Notes under the pieces: generated by a model | The model's database searches: none | Told to the model about the DNA's origin: nothing | The model's input: only the letters and a program-made list of their open reading frames with translations | Shown: piece by piece, positions 22,745-29,035 of the stretch | Numbering within the stretch: the first letter of the stretch is position 1 | Layout: every line of letters starts with the position of its first letter | Translations under genes and position numbers: made by a program | Assembly: GCA_963580245.1 (NCBI GenBank) | Contig: CAUZJO010000054.1 | Location: forward strand, 1-29,035 | Length of the DNA stretch: 29,035 bases | Source of the DNA: CAUZJO01 sp963580245 | GTDB taxonomy: Bacteria; Sumerlaeota; Sumerlaeia; MVZB01 | Direction: 5' to 3'

Positions 22745-24607
22745 TTGTCCTCCCTGCTCATGAGCCCCTTTGACTTTCCCGAAGCGCCCTACACGATCGA
22801 TAAGATCATGAAGGCCATCCAGGCGCAAATCATCGATCCCCCGCAAAGCCCTGCCTCCGAGGTTTCCTCCTCCGCGCGCCGGGTCGATGAGGCAGGCGGA
22901 ACCACTCCCGAGGCCCACCCCATTCCCACCAGCGCGCTGGTTTCCGATGGAACGCCACGTTCTCAGTTGCTCTCCCAACTCGAGCTGTTACGCCAACGTC
23001 AAGGGTTGACCCCCCCGTACCAGATTCGCTCGCACCGTCCCATCGTGGGTGGGTTTCTCGATCTTATTAAGCGTTTGATCCATTGGGGCTCCCAGCCCTA
23101 CGTCGACGCCGTTCGCAAGCGACAGGAGGCCTTCAACGACGCCACGCTGCAGACCCTGCGCGAGGTGGCGAAGGAACTGGCCGGCGCGGCCCGCCGCGAC
23201 GTCGCCCTAGACCAGTCACTCAACGGAACCAAGGATGCCATCCTGGAATGCGCCGAGCAGATGCGGTGCTATCTAGAGGATTTGATTACCGAAAAACAGC
23301 AGTATCTGGAGGAGCTAACGGAGAAGACCAAGCGCTCCTTGCTCGACAACACCGAGAAGGCCAAAAAGGAGGCCCACCAGAGTCTTCAGGAGAGCCAACA
23401 TTACCTGGAGACCCTGGTTGACCAGACCAAGGAGTCATTGCTCGACAATACAAACAAGGCCAAGCGGGAGGCTCAACAGGGTCTTCAGGACAAGCAGCAT
23501 TACTTGGAGGACCTGATTGACCAGACCAAGGAGTCATTGCTCGACAATACAGACAAGGCCAAGCGGGAGGCTCAACAGGGTCTTCAGGACAAGCAGCATT
23601 ACTTGGAGGACCTGATTGACCAGACCAAGGAGTCATTGCTCGACAACACCAACAAGGCCAAGGACGAACTCTACCAATCGCTGGAGGACCTCAATCGCAA
23701 GAAGGACCTGCTGTTCAGTGAATTCGAAAGGACCGTCGGGCAGTTGCGCGGAGCGATCGCCGAGGAGATGGCCGAACGCCGCAAAACCGACCTGATGCTC
23801 GAATCGCGCGCCCGGTCGCTCGAACACCGCTATGAGCTTGCCAGTTTCTTCAAGGCCGTGCCGGCGGAGAAGCGACTGGCCATCCTCGACGCCACGCGCG
23901 GGCCTTATGAAGACATCTACGTGCGGCAATCGATCTACGTGCAGGAATTCGACGGAGTGCCCGGCCAAGTGCTTGACGTGGGATGTGGGCGCGGCGAACT
24001 CCTTAACCAATTGCGCAACGAGGGGTTTGAATGCTGGGGCGCGGAAATCGATCCGTTGATGATCGAAATCTGCCGCCACAACGGCGAGCACGTGGTGGAC
24101 ATGGACGCCATCGCGGCCTTGAGATCGGTGCAGCCCGCGTCATTGGGCGGCGTTTTCGCCGCGCAGGTGGTCGAGCATTTGTTCCCCGGTGAGTTGTTGA
24201 CCTTCCTGCGGTTGGCGCGCACGCGGTTGGCCCAGGGCGGCCGCATGATCCTCGAGACGCTCAATCCCGCCTCGGTCGGCGTGTTGATCAAGTCGTATTT
24301 CCGCGACATCGACCACAAACAACCGGTCCATCCTGAGTATTTGAAGCTGCTGACCACTCTGGCCGGTTTCGAGAGGGTGGAATTGCATTACCTGTCCCCA
24401 TTCGAGGAAAAGGAACGCCTGCCGAATCTGCCCACCGCCAAGAAGCTGGGCATCACCGACCAGGCCCGCGAGGAACTCCAACAAAGGTTTGATCAGCTCA
24501 ATGAACTACTCTACGGGATGCAGGATTACTACATCCTGGCCGAACAGGGCGACCCGCTGTCGCCCGAGGAAGTGACCGAGCTGGAAGAGGCACCGGTGGA
24601 TGAATGA
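22745..24607 (+). CDS. Coiled-coil methyltransferase (WbdD-like in layout, domain order reversed)
   Basis: It has 620 residues. After a Pro/Ser-rich start come helices and a long coiled coil (about residues 130-380), which contains four tandem 33-residue repeats (187-318) of the type YLEDLIDQTKESLLDNTNKA followed by KREAQQGLQDKQH. The C-terminal half is a class I SAM-dependent methyltransferase: motif I VLDVGCGRGELL (409-420), an acidic residue in GAEIDPLMIE, VVEHLFPGE, and GGRMILETLNP. A coiled coil plus methyltransferase recalls WbdD, which caps O-antigen chains and whose coiled coil length sets chain length; there the methyltransferase is N-terminal, so the order is reversed. It starts at TTG 22745 with AAGGGA four bases before; ATG 22760 is an alternative. 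The stop overlaps the next gene's ATG (ATGA), so the double glycosyltransferase is probably translated with it. Confidence 0.82.
   Translation: MSSLLMSPFDFPEAPYTIDKIMKAIQAQIIDPPQSPASEVSSSARRVDEAGGTTPEAHPIPTSALVSDGTPRSQLLSQLELLRQRQGLTPPYQIRSHRPIVGGFLDLIKRLIHWGSQPYVDAVRKRQEAFNDATLQTLREVAKELAGAARRDVALDQSLNGTKDAILECAEQMRCYLEDLITEKQQYLEELTEKTKRSLLDNTEKAKKEAHQSLQESQHYLETLVDQTKESLLDNTNKAKREAQQGLQDKQHYLEDLIDQTKESLLDNTDKAKREAQQGLQDKQHYLEDLIDQTKESLLDNTNKAKDELYQSLEDLNRKKDLLFSEFERTVGQLRGAIAEEMAERRKTDLMLESRARSLEHRYELASFFKAVPAEKRLAILDATRGPYEDIYVRQSIYVQEFDGVPGQVLDVGCGRGELLNQLRNEGFECWGAEIDPLMIEICRHNGEHVVDMDAIAALRSVQPASLGGVFAAQVVEHLFPGELLTFLRLARTRLAQGGRMILETLNPASVGVLIKSYFRDIDHKQPVHPEYLKLLTTLAGFERVELHYLSPFEEKERLPNLPTAKKLGITDQAREELQQRFDQLNELLYGMQDYYILAEQGDPLSPEEVTELEEAPVDE
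23303..23698 (+). repeat. Four tandem 99-bp repeats in the methyltransferase gene
   Basis: Units start at 23303, 23402, 23501 and 23600; each is 99 bp, or 33 codons. Units 2 and 3 are nearly the same at DNA level, and the first half of unit 4 matches unit 3 closely; unit 1 and the end of unit 4 are diverged. 33 residues equals three 11-residue coiled-coil turns. The close identity of the middle units points to recent duplication and possible copy-number change. Confidence 0.9.
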
Positions 24608-26973
24608 AAATCGCGCTGGTCAGTTCCCTGCCCGTCCCGCGGGTCTACGGCGGGATGGACCGGCTGCTTGAGGGCCTGAGCGACGCGTTGCGCCGGTGTC
24701 ATCCCACCGATTTGGTCACCATCCCGGTCGACGAACGCATCGCCGATGGGGCGCTGAGGGGTTATTACGATTTCCACGGCCTCGACCTCAGCGCCTATGA
24801 CGTCGTCATCAGCTACAAGGCTCCCGCCTACATGGTCGATCATCCGATCCACGTGCTCTATCTGAGCCATCGGATGCGCGTCTTTTACGATCTATACGAA
24901 CAACGCGACGAAGACCACGCGCGGATGCGCCGGCTGGTCCAATGGATGGATAGCTGGGCCATGTCGCCCGCGCGGATTCCGCATATCTTTTGCGTCGGTA
25001 ATACGGTGACCAAACGGCTCAAACGATGGGGGGGGATCGAGGCGACGCCGATTCATCACCCCACCACGTTCAAGCCCGACCCGCCCGCCAAGGGCGAACA
25101 CTTTTTGGCCGTCGGCCGCCTCCACGTATGGAAACGCTTTGACCTGATCGTCGAGGCGATGAAGGCGTCCGGCGCCGACGTTCCATTGCTCATCGTCGGG
25201 ACGGGCCCCGAACAAGATCGGCTGCATGAACAGGCCGGCGACGATCCCCGCATTCGCCTCTTGGGCCACGTCGATGAGGCGGCGCTGAGCGACCTCTATG
25301 CCCGATCCATCGCTCATGTTTTCCCGCCGATCAATGAAGACCTGGGGATGGTCACGTTCGAGTCGTTCCTGGCTGGCAAGCCGGTGCTCACGACCGAGGA
25401 CTCGGGCGAGCCGGCCGAAATCGTCGAGCCGGGCAAGACCGGATTCATCACCGCCCCCGACCCCGGCGCCATGGCCGAGCACCTGGACTGGATGGCCGCG
25501 CACCGCGATGAAACCGAGGCGATGGGAGACGCCTGCCGAGAGCGCGTCAGCCACGTCACCTGGGACCGATTGGTCCAGACCCTGCTCAATGCCGCCGAGA
25601 AAACGCGCGAACTGCGACGCGGTTCAAACCGTTTCTCCAATAGCGGTCCCGCCGCCCCCCCCAACCCGAGACCGCTCCGTCGCCAAAGCGGCCATGGCGC
25701 GGCGGAGACAGAGACCGCTCCGTCGCCAAAGCGGCCATGGCGCGGCGGAGACCGCAACCCGATCCGGCTGCTCGTCACCGACAATCAAATGATCGACCCC
25801 CCCGTGGGAGGCGGAAGGGTGCGGATTTGGGAACTCTATCGCCATCTACCCGAAGACTTCGTCACGACATATATCGGCGCCCATGATCATCCCGGTCCCG
25901 TCTTCCGCGACCGTTGGCTGGCGCCGAATTTCCGGGAGATCGTCCTCCCGCTGACGACGTTGCACTTCAAGATGCACGAAGTCTGGCGCCGGCTGACCCG
26001 TGGGGACGCGACCGTCGACGTCACCATCCCGTTGCTCTTGAAACGGTTTTCACCCCGCTACCAGGCGCTGCTGGCCGAGCACTTGCCCGAGGCCGATTTG
26101 TTGATCGTCTCGCACCCCTGGATGGCGCCGTTCCTGCCCGAGAATACGTTGCCGTGCGTCTACGACTCCCACAACTGCGAGGGACACGTCAAAGGCCAGT
26201 TGCTGCGTCGCACGCTGGCCGGGCGCTGGTTGGCCGGGCGCGTCGAGCGAGTGGAAAACGAGGCGATTCGGCGATCATGCCTGACACTGGCGTGCAGCCC
26301 GGCCGACGCCCAGGAGTTCCGGGAACGCTACGGGGCCGACTCCCGATCGCTCCTGGAAATTCCCAACGGCGTCGATTGCGAGGCGATCCGCTCCGGGTCC
26401 CCCGAGCAAAAACCCGAGACCCGCCGACGCCTCGGGCTGCCCGACCGTCCGCTGGCGGTCTTCGTGGGCAGTCAGTATGGCCCAAACCTCGACGCCGCGG
26501 ATTTTCTGATCCGCCGGGTGGCTCCCGAGGTCCCGGAACTGACGATCGGGATCGTCGGCGGGGTCGGCCCAGCCTGGCGGGAAAAGAACGGCGAGCCGCA
26601 GTCCGGCAACGCGCGCTTGTTCGGGTGCGTGGACGCCAAACGGCTCCAGCAGATCTACCAGGCCGCCGATTTCGGTTTCAACCCGATGGCCAAAGGATCG
26701 GGGACGAATATCAAGATGCTCGATTACATGGCCGCGGGGCTGGCGATCCTGACGACCGAAGTCGGCGCGCGCGGCTTGCGGGGCCGGCCCGGCGAGCATT
26801 GGCGCCAGGTCCCCTTGGACGAGTACGCGAACGCGGCGCGTGAGATGTTGGTCCTGGACGGGTGCGGTCGCGAGATGGCCGCCCGCGCCCGGCAACTGGC
26901 CGAACACACCTACGACTGGCACCGCATCGCCGCCGACTTGGCCGAGGGCCTGCGTCCCTTGGTTAACCGCTAG
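24604..26973 (+). CDS. Fused double glycosyltransferase (two GT-B domains)
   Basis: It has 789 residues with two GT4-type domains. Domain 1 (1-345) starts MKIALVSSLPVPRVYGGMDR, and has FLAVGRLHVWKRFDL, LLIVGTGPE, and the Glu pair motif EDLGMVTFE (Glu245, Glu253), followed by SFLAGKPV. Domain 2 (about 387-789) starts IRLLVTDNQMIDPPVGGGRV and has IPNGVDC, AVFVGSQYGPN, and KGSGTNIKMLDYMAAGLAIL (from 697). Each is of full single-enzyme size, so two genes seem to have fused. The linker (about 355-383) is translated from two copies of a 42-bp palindromic repeat. It probably adds two sugars in sequence to a surface polysaccharide. It overlaps the methyltransferase stop by ATGA, so the two act in the same pathway. 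Donors are unknown. The end is convergent with the zincin gene. Confidence 0.88.
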   Translation: MKIALVSSLPVPRVYGGMDRLLEGLSDALRRCHPTDLVTIPVDERIADGALRGYYDFHGLDLSAYDVVISYKAPAYMVDHPIHVLYLSHRMRVFYDLYEQRDEDHARMRRLVQWMDSWAMSPARIPHIFCVGNTVTKRLKRWGGIEATPIHHPTTFKPDPPAKGEHFLAVGRLHVWKRFDLIVEAMKASGADVPLLIVGTGPEQDRLHEQAGDDPRIRLLGHVDEAALSDLYARSIAHVFPPINEDLGMVTFESFLAGKPVLTTEDSGEPAEIVEPGKTGFITAPDPGAMAEHLDWMAAHRDETEAMGDACRERVSHVTWDRLVQTLLNAAEKTRELRRGSNRFSNSGPAAPPNPRPLRRQSGHGAAETETAPSPKRPWRGGDRNPIRLLVTDNQMIDPPVGGGRVRIWELYRHLPEDFVTTYIGAHDHPGPVFRDRWLAPNFREIVLPLTTLHFKMHEVWRRLTRGDATVDVTIPLLLKRFSPRYQALLAEHLPEADLLIVSHPWMAPFLPENTLPCVYDSHNCEGHVKGQLLRRTLAGRWLAGRVERVENEAIRRSCLTLACSPADAQEFRERYGADSRSLLEIPNGVDCEAIRSGSPEQKPETRRRLGLPDRPLAVFVGSQYGPNLDAADFLIRRVAPEVPELTIGIVGGVGPAWREKNGEPQSGNARLFGCVDAKRLQQIYQAADFGFNPMAKGSGTNIKMLDYMAAGLAILTTEVGARGLRGRPGEHWRQVPLDEYANAAREMLVLDGCGREMAARARQLAEHTYDWHRIAADLAEGLRPLVNR
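25668..25752. repeat. Two tandem copies of the 42-bp palindromic repeat, inside a CDS
   Basis: Identical units at 25668-25709 and 25711-25752 are separated by one A. Each starts GAGACCGCTCCG, ends CGGCGGAGAC, and can fold (CTCCG/CGGAG and CGCCA/TGGCG). A diverged third copy is intergenic at 7386-7427. Here both units are in frame and make up the linker of the double glycosyltransferase. Confidence 0.9.
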
Positions 26974-27050
26974 GATGAGTTAACTCGACATGAAACTCAC
27001 CGTGATGTGGATCAAGGTGAAGGCATGGACATCTCGATACGGCCGCCGAC

Positions 27051-27896
27051 TCACGCCAGTCCCATCTCTTCGAGCTGGTCTTCGTCGAAACCGAAATAGT
27101 GGCCCACTTCATGGAAGAGCGTGCGGCGGAGCTCATCGTGCAGGGCCTCGATATCGCCGGCCGCCTTGGCGATGTTTTTATGGAACAGTAGGATGCGCGG
27201 CTGGTCCGAGGCCCAACTGCTGGTCTCTTCGCCCATCGGCTGACCTATGAACAGGCCCATGGCCAGCGGGTCGATGGGGGGTAGGGTCGACTGGAGCAAT
27301 TCGTCGCTGGGCAACGGACTGGCGTAGACGGGAACGTCCTTGAGTTCCCAGGCGAGGGTATCGGGCAGCTCCTCGAGGCATTCGTTGTAGATCGCGACGG
27401 CCGCTTCCTCGTCGATGGGTTCAGGGACGGACAGGTTCTTGGGGTCCAGGCGGTTGGCCGTCTGGAACAAGCGCAGGGCGTCCTCATCCTTACCTTCGCG
27501 CTCGGCCAGGCATCCGAGCAGGTAAAAGAGCATGGGCTCCTCGAAATCCTCGGTCGTCAGTGCCTCTAGCGTGGCGCGCGTCTCTTCGAAGCGCCCCAGG
27601 TTGAACAATGCCTCGCCACGGGCGAACGACCATTCGGGGTCGGGGCCGAACAGCTCTTCGGCGTCCTCGGCGGCCTGCAACATCATGTCGTGGCGACGCC
27701 CCTGCCAGAACAGTTCAATCCACGCCTCGGTGAACGCCGCCAGGGTGCGCATCGATATTTTGAGATTGCCCCCCTGCATCCCGCGGCAGAATCGGGCGAA
27801 TTCCTCCGCCGCGGCGTTGGCGTCCCCACGCCGGACGCATTCCATGAAGCGCCCGTATCGTTTGTGCATGATCTCGAATTGTTCGTCCAAACCCAT
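27051..27896 (-). CDS. TPR protein with C-terminal zincin-type metallopeptidase domain
   Basis: It has 281 residues. The N-terminal two thirds is helical and TPR-like (WSFARGEALFNLGRFEETRA, LFYLLGCLAEREGKDEDALR, LFQTANRLDPKN). The C-terminal third belongs to the Zincin_1 type: AMGLFIGQPM, RILLFHKNIAKAAG, and RTLFHEVGHYFGFDEDQLEE with the zinc motif HEVGH near the end. In this family the active site is at the C-terminus, as here; substrates are unknown. I start it at ATG 27896 (GAGGGAA before it); the frame is open further upstream but passes through a stretch of different character. It is divergent from yciO and convergent with the double glycosyltransferase. Confidence 0.8.
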   Translation of the reverse strand: MGLDEQFEIMHKRYGRFMECVRRGDANAAAEEFARFCRGMQGGNLKISMRTLAAFTEAWIELFWQGRRHDMMLQAAEDAEELFGPDPEWSFARGEALFNLGRFEETRATLEALTTEDFEEPMLFYLLGCLAEREGKDEDALRLFQTANRLDPKNLSVPEPIDEEAAVAIYNECLEELPDTLAWELKDVPVYASPLPSDELLQSTLPPIDPLAMGLFIGQPMGEETSSWASDQPRILLFHKNIAKAAGDIEALHDELRRTLFHEVGHYFGFDEDQLEEMGLA

Positions 27897-27943
27897 TTCC
27901 CTCAGGTTCCCCCTAAAACTTCCCCATACGAGCCATTGTATTG

Positions 27944-27955
27944 TGTTATATAACA
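27944..27955. promoter_or_regulatory. AT-rich perfect palindrome in the divergent promoter region
   Basis: TGTTATATAACA is a perfect 12-bp palindrome about 50 bases upstream of the zincin gene start, in an AT-rich patch of an otherwise GC-rich region. It may be an operator or contain the -10 element of one of the two divergent genes. The rest of 27897-28167 shows nothing clear. Confidence 0.35.
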
Positions 27956-28167
27956 AAAGACAGTCTTTTTCCCTAGAGAATGCGTCTCCGAAACGCGCGG
28001 CGAGGCTCGGCGAGACCTCAATCCGGTCCGCCCTCCGTCCGACGCCCCCGTTCGGTGGCTCGCGGTTGAAGCGACCCCTAGACCCCCGATGATATTCCAC
28101 ACTTGCCTTTCCACAAGATCGGGCCATCATGGAACGCTTTTTGATAGAGGTCCGTCCGAGTGTCATT

Positions 28168-28803
28168 ATGGCCAAGGCGCGATACATCACAATCCGGGCC
28201 GAAAGCCCTGAGCTGCACAAGACGACCCGCGTGGCGGAGGCGCTGGGGCGGGGGGCTGTCGTTTTGCTGCCCACCGACTCGCTCTATGCAGTCGCTTGCG
28301 ACCCACGACAGCGCGATGCACTGGATCGGCTGCGTCTGCTCAAGCCCGGGCGCGACAAACGCCCGCTGACACTCCTGTGCCATGACCTCTCGGTTGCCTC
28401 GCGCTACGCGCACCTCGATGACGGCGCCTTTAAGTTGATCCGGTCGCTCGCGCCCGGCCCCTACACCTTTCTTCTCCAGGGGACCAAGGCCGTCCCCAAG
28501 CTGGTGCTTAACCCCAAACGGCGGGAGGCCGGCCTACGCATTCCGGGCGCGCCCTTGTGTCAGGCGCTGCTCGAGCATCTGGACGGCCCGCTGGTCTCGG
28601 CGTCGGCCAGGTTGCAGTCGGGCGATCTGCCGGCAGGTCATTGGGAGCTGTTCGAGGAGTATGAGAACCAGGTGGACATCATCATCGATGACGAGCAAGA
28701 CCTCGGGCGGGTCCCCTCAACCGTCATCGACATGACCACGCCAGAGTACAGCATTATCCGCGAGGGACTGGGGCTGGAGGCCGTCGAGCCGTTCATCATC
28801 TAA
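28168..28803 (+). CDS. yciO: YciO/Sua5/YrdC-family protein
   Basis: Related to Sua5/TsaC, which makes threonylcarbamoyl-AMP for the t6A modification of tRNA. This one is most like YciO: LLPTDSLYAVACD, KPGRDKRPLTLLCHDLS, APGPYTFLLQGTKAVPKLVL, EAGLRIPGAPLCQALLEHLD, SASARLQSG and VPSTVIDMTTPEYSIIREGL follow the YciO sequence along its full length. It has 211 residues, similar to E. coli YciO (206). An ATG at 28129 is in frame, but family alignment favours 28168. YciO's role in t6A is weaker or uncertain compared with TsaC, so the reaction is only probable here. It is the only t6A-type gene in the window. Confidence 0.88.
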   Translation: MAKARYITIRAESPELHKTTRVAEALGRGAVVLLPTDSLYAVACDPRQRDALDRLRLLKPGRDKRPLTLLCHDLSVASRYAHLDDGAFKLIRSLAPGPYTFLLQGTKAVPKLVLNPKRREAGLRIPGAPLCQALLEHLDGPLVSASARLQSGDLPAGHWELFEEYENQVDIIIDDEQDLGRVPSTVIDMTTPEYSIIREGLGLEAVEPFII

Positions 28804-28809
28804 AAGGCG

Positions 28810-28930
28810 CCTCCAAAAATTCAGTCCCGGCAGGGACGATTGCTTTCAGCCCGCCACGCAAGTGGCGGGAAATCAAACCGATAACGAATTGGAGTCCCGT
28901 GGGGACGGCTGCAAACCGGATTTTTAGAGG
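28810..28930. repeat. MITE-like element with terminal inverted repeats and three hairpins
   Basis: The ends CCTCCAAAAATTC (28810-28822) and GGATTTTTAGAGG (28918-28930) are inverted repeats with 11 of 13 matches. Inside are three hairpins: GTCCC/GGGAC at 28824-28837, CCCGCCAC/GTGGCGGG at 28850-28869, and GTCCC/GGGAC at 28894-28906. There is no coding frame. It may also end yciO transcription, as it starts 7 bases after the stop. Confidence 0.65.
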
Positions 28931-28941
28931 TTCCCTAAATA

Positions 28942-28957
28942 GTCGATCCTGAAAAAG
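28942..28957 (+). repeat. Putative insertion-sequence tip, right copy
   Basis: GTCGATCCTGAAAAAG, identical to the tip at 167-182 but on the opposite strand. It points out of the window, so a related element may continue past the right edge. The remaining 78 bases show no gene. Confidence 0.45.
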
Positions 28958-29035
28958 CCCTGCTCAAGCAGCCCAGCCGATCAGAGCTGAACTCGGGTGA
29001 ACCAGAGGCATCCGTTTTCGACTCGTGATTTGCGC

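Noticed and set aside
23303..23698. CRISPR array
   Set aside because: The repeats are directly tandem, 99 bp long, in frame and part of a coiled coil; there are no spacers.
26977..26986. GAGTTAACTC palindrome between convergent genes as terminator
   Set aside because: It is only a 10-bp palindrome with no loop or U-tract.
183..28941. Composite transposon between the two element tips
   Set aside because: The cargo is mostly core genes (tilS, lptD, psp, cysI), and the elements point outward, so simple transposition of the region is unlikely.

Overview
The window comes from a GC-rich Gram-negative (diderm) bacterium. The evidence is an LptD-type outer-membrane protein, an LptF/LptG permease, a complete phage-shock (Psp) locus with PspF, PspA, PspB-like proteins and PspC, and several envelope-polysaccharide enzymes. 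Secreted proteins with a pseudopilin-like domain, an IPT/TIG-like domain and a beta-propeller of the kind common in Planctomycetota, Sumerlaeota and similar lineages suggest a deep-branching phylum. I cannot name the genus from the sequence alone.

Layout. The left edge holds the start of a transposase running off the window, with its element tip at about 182. Next is a secreted protein gene broken by a frameshift at a run of nine identical bases (200-1083, minus), then tilS (plus). A minus-strand block follows: a PP2C-type phosphatase, a histidine-kinase-like protein lacking the phosphoacceptor His, and a Wzt-like ABC ATPase (6167 to 2364). Still on the minus strand come a family 2 glycosyltransferase, then the run lptF/G - lptD - dnaC-like ATPase (12278 to 7443), and a secreted seven-repeat protein broken by two frameshifts (14337 to 12585).

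The centre (14452-18709) is the most distinctive part. pspF is transcribed leftward and, divergently, pspA is followed by four PspB-like genes plus another small membrane protein, then pspC. The intergenic region shows a good sigma-54 promoter, three ACCA-type repeats exactly 20 bp apart, and a pspF promoter placed so that its mRNA would be leaderless. This looks like an expanded Psp stress system.

The right part (18962-26973, plus) carries a membrane protein with a C-terminal TPR-like region (O-antigen ligase-like), an assimilatory-type sulfite reductase, a methyltransferase with a long coiled coil built of four 33-residue repeats, and a double glycosyltransferase whose linker is made of a mobile 42-bp palindromic repeat. 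Together with the Wzt-like ATPase these suggest polysaccharide synthesis, chain termination and ABC export, although the membrane partner Wzm is not in the window. A TPR-zincin protein (minus) and a YciO-family protein (plus) are divergent near the right edge. The window ends with a MITE-like palindromic element and a second copy of the element tip seen at the left edge.

Gaps: the longest gene-free stretch, 12279-12584, holds the lptF promoter and nothing else I can identify. 27897-28167 (divergent promoters), 18710-18961, 15577-15796, 20885-21058 and 28804-29035 are described in the features. No tRNA, rRNA or CRISPR array was seen.
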